18,675 nucleotides of DNA, from contig JAIRMD010000149.1 in NCBI GenBank assembly GCA_031258915.1, positions 1 to 18,675 of the forward strand, read 5' to 3'. Position 1 is the first letter of the stretch; each line of letters starts with the position of its first letter. Below are positions 8,260-14,317 of this stretch, piece by piece. The notes below the pieces were generated by a model. That model was given only the letters and a program-made list of their open reading frames with translations. It was not told the origin of the DNA and did not search any database. This DNA is from Prevotellaceae bacterium (GTDB lineage: Bacteria; Bacteroidota; Bacteroidia; Bacteroidales; UBA932). The translations under genes were made by a program, and so were the position numbers.

Positions 8260-9388
8260 ACAGCCTTGTTTTGAATTTTTTGATGCTTACCGCCACAAAT
8301 GCTGCTGCCATGAGCGAAAGCACGGCGAATTCTTTCATGCTTGAGGCAACGGGCAGGCCTTCTATCATCAGCTTTTTTACGCCGTTGATGTACCACCTTG
8401 CGGGAACGATGCTCGATAGCCACTGCAAGATTTCGGGCATGCTCTCTACCGGGAATATCATGCCCGAAAGCAGCATTACGGGCAGCATGAGCGCCATGCC
8501 CGACGCGAGCATTGCCGCTACCTGCGTAGCGACCAGCGTTGAAATCAGCATGCCCAGCGCAAGCGAGACAAAAATGTAGAGCAGCGATAGCATCATCAGC
8601 CCAAGCAGGCTGCCGGTTACCGGTACGTTGAGCACGTAAACCGACAGCAGGAGGATGGTGGCGAGGTTGACGACGGAGAGCGCGAAGTAGGGCACAAGCT
8701 TGGAAAATATGAGGGCAAAAGGCTTTACGGGCGACACGAGCAGCGCCTCCATAGTGCCCGTTTCCTTTTCGCGCACAATGGCAATGGAGGTCATCATGGC
8801 GCAGATGAGTATCAGAATCATGCCCATCACGCCGGGCACAAAGTTGTAGGCGCCCTGCAGCTGCGGGTTGTAGAGCATGCGCACCTGCGCCGTGACGCGA
8901 AAGGGGACGCTGTGCAGCTGCAGCAGCTCCTGCTGGTAGTCGGCAATGATGCTCGAGGCGTAGCCGGTGAGCGTAGCCGCCTGGTTGGGGTCGGTGGCAT
9001 CGGCAATGAGCTGTATGGCGGCTTCGCCGGTGCGCCACAGGTTTTCGTCGAAGTTTTCGCCAAAGATGACGGCGAGGCTCACCGTCCCCTCCTTGAACGC
9101 TTCGTCGGCCTCCGCTGCGCTGCCCAAGCGCCGGACTACATCAAAGTAGCGGCTTGCCTGCAGCCGCTCGGTGATGCGCGTGGTGGAGGCATCGCGCGAA
9201 GGGTCGAAGACGGCAACCTGCGCGTTTTTCACCTCGTTGGTGATGGCAAAGCCGAAGAGTATGATCTGCACAACAGGCATTGCCAGCAGTATCAGCATGG
9301 CGCGCTTGTCGCGAAAGATGTGCCGAAACTCCTTCTTTATCAATTGGCCGTTGACAGCTGAGAGCCGACTATTACTTTTTGTACCCAT
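8258..9388 (-). CDS. ABC-2 type permease (YbhS-like)
   Basis: Membrane subunit of the same exporter, 376 residues. It has a basic N-terminus (LIKKEFRHIFRDKRA), a first helix at about 31-49, an extracytoplasmic domain (about 52-182), then five helices (about 184-207, 230-252, 260-283, 288-313, 352-368). The coupling segment REKETGTMEALLVSPVKP (206-223) and the motif LLSGMIFPVESMPEILQWLSSIVPARWYINGVKKLM (306-341) are typical of the YbhS/YhhJ group, and both are closer to the family consensus than those of permease 2. The start at ATG 9388 is 14 bases after the ATPase 2 stop. Substrates proposed for relatives include drugs, dyes and cations; here the substrate is unknown. Confidence 0.9.
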   Translation of the reverse strand: MGTKSNSRLSAVNGQLIKKEFRHIFRDKRAMLILLAMPVVQIILFGFAITNEVKNAQVAVFDPSRDASTTRITERLQASRYFDVVRRLGSAAEADEAFKEGTVSLAVIFGENFDENLWRTGEAAIQLIADATDPNQAATLTGYASSIIADYQQELLQLHSVPFRVTAQVRMLYNPQLQGAYNFVPGVMGMILILICAMMTSIAIVREKETGTMEALLVSPVKPFALIFSKLVPYFALSVVNLATILLLSVYVLNVPVTGSLLGLMMLSLLYIFVSLALGMLISTLVATQVAAMLASGMALMLPVMLLSGMIFPVESMPEILQWLSSIVPARWYINGVKKLMIEGLPVASSMKEFAVLSLMAAAFVAVSIKKFKTRL

Positions 9389-9402
9389 AATTTTTTTTGC
9401 AG

Positions 9403-10125
9403 CTATCGCGCTAAACGCTGAAACACGCCGTCCATGTTGGGTGCGCTATACTGTTGGCGCAGGTTTTTTGGCGTATCAAGCGCTTCGATGCGCCCGTCTA
9501 CCATAATCGAGACTCGGTTGCAGTACTCGGCTTCGTCCATGTAGTGGGTGGTGACGAAAACGGTGATGCCGCGCTCTGCCGCCTGATAAATCATCTCCCA
9601 AAACCGCCGGCGCGTGGCGGGGTCAACGCCGCCCGTAGGCTCGTCGAGAAATACTACCTTTGGCTCGTGGAAGATGGCTACCGAAAACGCCAGCTTTTGC
9701 TTCCACCCCAGGGGCAGGGCTTTCACCAGCGTATTGCGCTCCGCCTCAAACCCAAGGTGGGCAAGCGTTTGCTCCGTCTTTGACGCAATATGCTTTCCCC
9801 TCATGCCGTAAATTCCGGCAAACAGGCGAATGTTTTCCCACACCTTCAGGTCTTCGTAGAGCGAGAATTTTTGGCTCATGTAGCCGATGCTTTGCTTTAC
9901 CTTTTCCGGCTCCCGCGCAACGTCGTACCCCGCCACCACCCCTGCGCCCGACGTAGGCTTGCTCAAGCCGCACAGCATGCGCATGGCGGTGGTTTTTCCT
10001 GCGCCGTTGGCGCCCAAAAAGCCAAAAATTTCCCCCGCCTCCACGCTAAACGAAATGCTGTTCACGGCGGTGAAGCTTCCAAAGCATTTGGTGAGGTTTT
10101 CGGCGTATATCGCAAAAGCGCTCAT
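9403..10125 (-). CDS. ABC transporter ATPase 2 (like the C-terminal half of YbhF)
   Basis: Nucleotide-binding subunit of the exporter, 240 residues. Walker A GANGAGKTT (38-46), Q-loop Gln85 (GYMSQKFSLYEDL), Walker B VVFLDE with catalytic Glu162, D-loop GGVDP, and H-loop His194 (TTHYMDEAEYC) are all intact. The signature that should read LSGGQ is LPLGWKQ (137-143), the variant also found in the C-terminal ATPase half of E. coli YbhF (LPLGFKQ). This odd signature and the following KLAFSVAIFHEPKVVFLDEPTGGVDP identify the subfamily. In YbhF two ATPase halves are fused; here they are separate genes 33 bases apart. It should pair with ATPase 1. Confidence 0.92.
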   Translation of the reverse strand: MSAFAIYAENLTKCFGSFTAVNSISFSVEAGEIFGFLGANGAGKTTAMRMLCGLSKPTSGAGVVAGYDVAREPEKVKQSIGYMSQKFSLYEDLKVWENIRLFAGIYGMRGKHIASKTEQTLAHLGFEAERNTLVKALPLGWKQKLAFSVAIFHEPKVVFLDEPTGGVDPATRRRFWEMIYQAAERGITVFVTTHYMDEAEYCNRVSIMVDGRIEALDTPKNLRQQYSAPNMDGVFQRLAR

Positions 10126-10158
10126 ATTTTATGAATGTGAGTTATGAGTAAAATAAAA

Positions 10159-11076
10159 TCATTGTTCATTGTCCATTGTCAGCTGCATGTAGCAGTCCTC
10201 TACGGTTGGCGTAATTTCCTTTACCTCGACGTTTTTGTAGTCCAGCATTTTTAGATTTTCTTCGAGCTGCAGGGTGGTTATTCGCTCGCTTCTCACCGCT
10301 ACGTGGTGCGCGTCGCCAAATGCAAAGGATGAGATGACATCCTCGTGCCGCCGCAAATCCTTTAGCAGCCTGTACATTGGGTCGCCCTGCACCGACCACA
10401 GGGTGTGCGGAAATTGGCGTATAATGTTTTGCGGTGTTTCGATTTTGAGGCATCCTCCCTCCTTCATCAGGGCAATCCTGTCGCAGCGTAGCGCCTCGTC
10501 CATGTAGGGCGTGGAGACTACAATGGTAATGCCTTGCTGCCGGAGCGATGCCAGCATGTCCCAAAATTCCCTGCGCGAAACAGGGTCAACGCCGGTTGTA
10601 GGCTCGTCCAGAAACAGCAAGGAGGGCTTGTGTATAAGGGCGCAGCACAGCGCCAGCTTTTGCTTCATTCCGCCCGACAGCTTTCCGGCGCGTCGGCTTT
10701 TGAACGGCTCTATTTGCCGGTAAATACCCTGTATCAGGTGGTAGCTTTCGCGAACCGTAGCGTTGAATATGGAGGCAAAAAAGTTCAGGTTTTCCTCAAC
10801 GCTCAAATCCTGGTAGAGCGAGAAGCGTCCGGGCATGTACCCTACGCGGCGGCGTATGGCGCGGTAGTCCCGCACAGCGTCAAGGCCATCTACCGTAGCC
10901 CGGCCGCTATCGGCGAGCAGCAAGGTGGCGAGGATGCGAATCAGGGTGGTTTTTCCCGCTCCGTCGGGGCCAATCAGCCCAAACAGCTCCCCCTGCTCAA
11001 CCTCAAAGCTGACATTCTTCAAGGCCTGTACCTTGCCGTAGCTTCTACTTACGTTATTTACGGATAGCGCTTTCAT
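10159..11076 (-). CDS. ABC transporter ATPase 1 (like the N-terminal half of YbhF), degenerate ATP site
   Basis: Nucleotide-binding subunit, 305 residues. Walker A GPDGAGKTT (36-44; the Asp38 variant matches YbhF), canonical signature LSGGMKQK (133-140), Walker B LLFLDE with Glu158, D-loop TGVDP. Two residues normally needed for hydrolysis are replaced: the Q-loop Gln is Gly83 (GYMPGRFSLYQDL, codon GGA), and the H-loop His is Pro190 (VVSTPYMDEA, codon CCC at 10507-10509). A C-terminal extension (about 215-305) ends with ITPTVEDCYMQL, as in the first half of YbhF. The last residues (MDNEQ) are encoded by a 7-base tandem repeat. It starts at ATG 11076, 23 bases after the adaptor gene. Confidence 0.92.
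   Translation of the reverse strand: MKALSVNNVSRSYGKVQALKNVSFEVEQGELFGLIGPDGAGKTTLIRILATLLLADSGRATVDGLDAVRDYRAIRRRVGYMPGRFSLYQDLSVEENLNFFASIFNATVRESYHLIQGIYRQIEPFKSRRAGKLSGGMKQKLALCCALIHKPSLLFLDEPTTGVDPVSRREFWDMLASLRQQGITIVVSTPYMDEALRCDRIALMKEGGCLKIETPQNIIRQFPHTLWSVQGDPMYRLLKDLRRHEDVISSFAFGDAHHVAVRSERITTLQLEENLKMLDYKNVEVKEITPTVEDCYMQLTMDNEQ
10160..10180 (-). repeat. Three 7-base repeats over the ATPase 1 stop codon
   Basis: CATTGTT, CATTGTC, CATTGTC in tandem on the plus strand, overlapping the stop codon (10159-10161) and encoding the last residues of ATPase 1. In the sense of the operon this reads GACAATG, GACAATG, AACAATG. Confidence 0.65.
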
Positions 11077-11094
11077 AGCACATAAAGTAGCTGC

Positions 11095-11119
11095 AGCTGT
11101 TAATTGTCAATTGACAGCT
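11095..11119 (-). repeat. Dyad and degenerate 7-base repeat at the adaptor stop codon
   Basis: AGCTGT (11095-11100) pairs with ACAGCT (11114-11119), and inside them AATT (11102-11105) pairs with AATT (11109-11112) around a 3-base loop with one mismatch. The stop codon of the adaptor gene (11100-11102) is within it. The same bases also show a 7-base period (GTTAATT, GTCAATT, GACAGCT from 11099). Confidence 0.45.
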
Positions 11120-12017
11120 CCCCGTACATTCCCCGCTTGAGGTAGCCGTCGTTTTTTACGGTTATTTTCACCGCGTAAACGAGGTTGGCACGCTCGTCGC
11201 GGGTTTGGATAGTTTTTGGGGTGAACTCGGCCTTGTCTGCAATCCACGTGACGGTACCTGCATACTCCCTCATGCCATTTTCGCCAAAGTCGGAGAACAC
11301 CTTTACCGCCTGCCCGATCTTTACCTGCGATAGCTGCCCGGAGGTAATGTAGGCTCGGAGGGTTAGCTCCGCAAGGTTTGCCACCTTAAAGAGCGCCTTG
11401 CCCGGCGCCACCAGCTCGCCCTGCTGCGCATACTTCGACAGCGCTGTTCCCGCCACAGGGCTTGCGACGGTGCATTTCTTCAGCTGATCTTCGAGCTGCG
11501 CCAGCTGCGCCTGCAGCGCGAGCGTTTCGTCGGCAACGCCCCTGTTTCCTGCTTCCAGCGCCGCCGTTTGCGCGGCGAGCTGCTTCTCCAGCAGCGCCGC
11601 CTGAGCGCTTATGTCGTCCACCTGCTTTTGGGTAGCGGCGTTGGACTTGAGGAGATTTTCAAAGCGTTGCAGCTCGGTTTTAGCCGTTGCTATTTGCTGC
11701 TCAAGCGCGGCGGTCTGAACCGCTACGTCCAAGTATCGGCGCTGCGTGGCCTTTATGCGCGCCTGCACCTGCCGCCGCTGCAGGTGCAGCTGCATGGTAT
11801 CTACGCACCCCACCGGCTGAGCGGCGGCCAGCAGCATTCCCTCCTCTACGTCGAACCACAGCAGCCTGCCGGAAGCCTCAGACGATACCATAAACTCCGT
11901 AGCCTCAAATACGCCGGAGGCATCATACTTCCGCTCGCCGCTGCACGCGGCAGCAAGCAGCAGCAAAATCATCCGGCAGCAGGCCGCCGGGCGCTGGTAA
12001 TTCTTTTTCGTAGCCAT
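11100..12017 (-). CDS. HlyD/YbhG-family periplasmic adaptor, probable lipoprotein
   Basis: Membrane-fusion protein linking the ABC permeases to the outer-membrane channel, 305 residues. It starts at ATG 12017 with a lipoprotein-type signal: basic residues, the hydrophobic stretch MILLLLAAA, then Cys25 (AAACSGE; Ala at -3 is slightly unusual for a lipobox). A lipoyl-type half-motif follows (about 37-77), then a long coiled-coil hairpin (about 78-182, rich in Gln/Ala/Leu), the second lipoyl half (TVASPVAGTALSKYAQQGELVAPGKALFKVANL, 183-215), and a beta-barrel domain. The segment EFTPKTIQTRDERANLVYAV (264-283) closely matches the one in E. coli YbhG, which supports the YbhG assignment over other HlyD types. 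It lies 57 bases after the tolC-like gene. Confidence 0.91.
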   Translation of the reverse strand: MATKKNYQRPAACCRMILLLLAAACSGERKYDASGVFEATEFMVSSEASGRLLWFDVEEGMLLAAAQPVGCVDTMQLHLQRRQVQARIKATQRRYLDVAVQTAALEQQIATAKTELQRFENLLKSNAATQKQVDDISAQAALLEKQLAAQTAALEAGNRGVADETLALQAQLAQLEDQLKKCTVASPVAGTALSKYAQQGELVAPGKALFKVANLAELTLRAYITSGQLSQVKIGQAVKVFSDFGENGMREYAGTVTWIADKAEFTPKTIQTRDERANLVYAVKITVKNDGYLKRGMYGELSIDN

Positions 12018-12074
12018 AGCTTTTTTTGTAGTTAAGATTTGAAATTCAGTTGACAGATAGAGGATTCACAGCCC

Positions 12075-13394
12075 TCAATTTCCGTTAAGCAGCTGCCTGT
12101 AGCCGGCAACGGCCATCATAAGCTCCACCTCGTGCAGCGCCTTCTGCTGCCGTGCAAGATTTTCGGCGGTAACCTCGCGCAGCAGCTCCGCTACGCTGAG
12201 CGTTCCGTTTGCCACCTTAGCTTCTGCCGCCGCCTTCACGCTTTCGCGTAGCGCAATAATATCGTCGTCCATTTTTATCACATCGCGGATGCTCTGTATG
12301 CTTGCCGCCATCTGCGCTTTCTGCATGTTCAGGTTGAGCATGTACGCTTCCGCTTGCACCGCAACCGAGCTTTTTTTCACCGCTACTTTTTTGCGCTCGT
12401 CGGCCAGCGTGTACAGGCCTCCAAAGCTCCACGACAGCCTCGCCCCCGCAATGTAAAACGGAGCGAACTCGTTGCTCAGCATGTCAAGCCCCGGCTTACC
12501 GTATCCGCCCTGCACAAAGACCCCAAGTCTGGGCATGGCTGCGGCGCGGATGCTACCTTTCTGCGCCTCGAGGTAGCAGCCTTGCGCTTCGAGCAGCCGC
12601 AGGGCGGGGAGGCTGTCCGTTTGCAGGCGCTGCGGTAAGCTGACGGACGGCTTTTCCAGCGTAGAAAAAGCGGTATCCGGCATTGCCGTTAAGGTTGAGA
12701 GCATTTGGCAGCAGGCCTTCCGGCTACTTTTCAGCTGCGCCCGGCGCTGGCGAACGTTCAGCTGCTCCACCCCGATAGCGTCTAAGTCGGCGGGGCTGGC
12801 GAGGCCGTTGGCCGCGTAGCTCGACATGCGCTCAAGGTTGCGCTGCAGCTCCTCCTCCAGCAGCTCGCTTTGCCGGAGCTGCTCATCCGCCAGCAGGATG
12901 CCGAAGTAGAGCTGGTTGACCCTTTCGTTGAGGGCGTACATCTCCGCCTCAACCTGACGCTCCTCGACAGCCGCGCCTGCCAGCGCCAGCTTTTTCTGCG
13001 CACCGATAAAGCCGCCGTCCCACACCGTTTGGCTTACGTCTAACGCCGCGCTGTACTGGTCCTTGCTCAAGCTGGGAATGCTCGCGCCGGCGAAGCCAAG
13101 CTGAGAGAGATCTATCGGAATCTGCGTAACGTCCGACTGGTACGAGGCCTTAGCTGCCAGCTGTGCTTGGGGCAGGTAGCCCTTGCTGAGCGCGGCAATG
13201 GTAAGCGCCTTTGTCCTTTCGAGCAGGCCGCGCTGCTTTGCCAGCGGGTGGCTGGCCTGCGCGTTAGCCCTGCACTGCTCAAGCGTAACCGGCGTTTGCG
13301 CCGTGAGCAAAGCGCCGTGCAGCAGCAGCAGCGCCGTAGCCGGTAAAAAATGGAGAAGCGGCAGCCGGCGACTATTTTTTGGCATTGTTTTCAT
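12075..13394 (-). CDS. TolC-family outer-membrane efflux protein
   Basis: Outer-membrane channel of the exporter, 439 residues from ATG 13394. A signal peptide (hydrophobic stretch about 17-31, likely cut after ALLTAQ at 33) is followed by VTLEQCRANAQASHPLAKQRGLLERTKALTIAALSKGYLPQAQLAAKASYQSD, the usual start of these proteins. Two similar halves of long helices follow (about 100-225 and 290-435), each with a beta strand region: VSQTVWDGGFIGAQKKLA in the first and ARLSWSFGGLYTLADERKKVA in the second. The pattern W-(D/S)-x-G-G in both halves is typical of TolC internal repeats. Being in the same operon as the adaptor and ABC genes suggests a dedicated channel, unlike E. coli, where YbhFSR has no channel gene next to it. 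Confidence 0.92.
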   Translation of the reverse strand: MKTMPKNSRRLPLLHFLPATALLLLHGALLTAQTPVTLEQCRANAQASHPLAKQRGLLERTKALTIAALSKGYLPQAQLAAKASYQSDVTQIPIDLSQLGFAGASIPSLSKDQYSAALDVSQTVWDGGFIGAQKKLALAGAAVEERQVEAEMYALNERVNQLYFGILLADEQLRQSELLEEELQRNLERMSSYAANGLASPADLDAIGVEQLNVRQRRAQLKSSRKACCQMLSTLTAMPDTAFSTLEKPSVSLPQRLQTDSLPALRLLEAQGCYLEAQKGSIRAAAMPRLGVFVQGGYGKPGLDMLSNEFAPFYIAGARLSWSFGGLYTLADERKKVAVKKSSVAVQAEAYMLNLNMQKAQMAASIQSIRDVIKMDDDIIALRESVKAAAEAKVANGTLSVAELLREVTAENLARQQKALHEVELMMAVAGYRQLLNGN

Positions 13395-13420
13395 AATTTA
13401 TTGTGGGAGTTTAGCAAGCT

Positions 13421-13455
13421 CATACATCATACATCATACATCATACATCATACAT
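13421..13455 (-). repeat. Five exact copies of CATACAT ending at the tetR stop
   Basis: CATACAT is repeated five times without a mismatch (13421-13455) and stops on the first base of the tetR stop codon (13455-13457). In the sense of the operon it reads ATGTATG five times. It fills most of the 60-base gap between tetR and the tolC-like gene. A change in copy number would alter the spacing and leader of tolC but not either protein. Confidence 0.9.
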
Positions 13456-14084
13456 CAGCTCTTAATTTTCAAGCTGTTGATAATAAAGGCAACATTTTCC
13501 TCTTTTTTGCTCGCCATAAGCTTTTCAAAGTCGCCATCGGGCATATTTGTTATTGCCTGAAAAATGGGGCGAATCAAAAACGGGAATACGTTTTGCGAAA
13601 TAACGCTCAGCAGCAGGTTGACGGCAGAGGTCTTACGGATTTTCCCCTCCTCGTGCGCCTTGTCCAGCTCCTCCTGCAGCTTTCCGAGCGCTTGCTGCAC
13701 GCGCTTTCCCACCATTACTCCCATCCTTTCGGAGCGCTCCGGCGCGCGGGCTACTTCGCTTACCACCAAAAACGGCAGCTTGGGGTTGCTCTGCACAAAG
13801 TCAAACTGCGTTTCTATCTGCATTTTTATTTTATCCATCAGCGGAATACCCTCTTTCCCCAGAATCTCGTACATGGCGACGGTAACGAGCTGTAGCTTTT
13901 TCAGGAACACCGCCTCAAACAAATTTTCCTTTGTGCGAAAATAGTAGTGCAGCAAGGCTTGATTTACGCCGGCAAGCTTGGCAATAGCTGTGGTGGTGGA
14001 CATGGCAAAGCCTTTGCTGAGAAAAACCTCCTCAGCTGCCTTCAAAATGGCCTCTTCTGCGCTGGTATTGCGATTAATACTCAT
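13455..14084 (-). CDS. TetR/AcrR-family transcriptional regulator
   Basis: Likely ligand-responsive repressor of the exporter operon, 209 residues. The N-terminal DNA-binding domain covers about 8-56, with helix-turn-helix STTTAIAKLAGVNQALLHYYF (30-49 region) followed by RTKENLFEAVF, a textbook TetR pattern. The C-terminal ligand/dimer domain (about 70-205) contains FDFVQSNPKLPFLVVSEV, reminiscent of the YbiH/CecR group that sits beside ybhG-ybhF-ybhS-ybhR in E. coli. As first gene of the operon it would control itself along with the pump. It has its own promoter (14135-14166) and a palindrome just upstream (14175-14186) that could be its operator. Confidence 0.92.
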   Translation of the reverse strand: MSINRNTSAEEAILKAAEEVFLSKGFAMSTTTAIAKLAGVNQALLHYYFRTKENLFEAVFLKKLQLVTVAMYEILGKEGIPLMDKIKMQIETQFDFVQSNPKLPFLVVSEVARAPERSERMGVMVGKRVQQALGKLQEELDKAHEEGKIRKTSAVNLLLSVISQNVFPFLIRPIFQAITNMPDGDFEKLMASKKEENVAFIINSLKIKS

Positions 14085-14134
14085 GTTTAACTGCTATATT
14101 TAATTACAATATTTAATAATTCAATTAACTCCGG

Positions 14135-14166
14135 CAAAGGTGAATATTTTACAGGTATTCTGCAAA
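14135..14166 (-). promoter_or_regulatory. Promoter of the tetR-exporter operon
   Basis: On the minus strand TTTG (14166-14163), a 20-base spacer, and CACCTTTG (14142-14135), which matches TAnnTTTG except for C in place of the first T. A leader of about 45 bases would follow before the tetR ATG. Confidence 0.5.
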
Positions 14167-14174
14167 TAGAAGAA

Positions 14175-14186
14175 CGTTAATTAACG
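14175..14186. promoter_or_regulatory. Perfect 12-base palindrome, possible TetR operator
   Basis: CGTTAATTAACG is a perfect palindrome 8 bases upstream of the -33 box of the tetR promoter. TetR-family dimers usually bind palindromes near their own promoters. The link to this regulator is inference. Confidence 0.4.
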
Positions 14187-14260
14187 CTATAAAATATATA
14201 ATAAGTATTAACTACCGCTGGCCGGCTAAGAATTGCTCTATGAATTAGCAGCATAAAAAT

Positions 14261-14291
14261 AGGAGGAACGGGAAATAATCCCGCTCCTCCT
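14261..14291 (-). terminator. Terminator of the SusC/SusD operon
   Basis: Arms AGGAGGAACGGGA (14261-14273) and TCCCGCTCCTCCT (14279-14291) around a 5-base loop; on the minus strand all 13 positions pair, with one G-T pair. ATTTTTAT follows on the minus strand. It lies 26 bases after the susD stop. Confidence 0.88.
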
Positions 14292-14317
14292 ACTCGCTTT
14301 TGGTAGCGCATGGCCAC

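Noticed and set aside
8250..9038. 262-codon minus-strand frame overlapping permease 1
   Set aside because: A shifted frame over a gene with conserved permease motifs; its translation is Arg/His/Ala-rich and unnatural.
10159..11076. ATPase 1 as a decayed pseudogene because of its missing His and Gln
   Set aside because: The frame is intact with Walker A, signature and Walker B conserved, and degenerate sites paired with a consensus site are well known in working ABC heterodimers.
13421..13455. CATACAT array as a CRISPR
   Set aside because: The units are 7 bases with no spacers between them; it is a simple tandem repeat.
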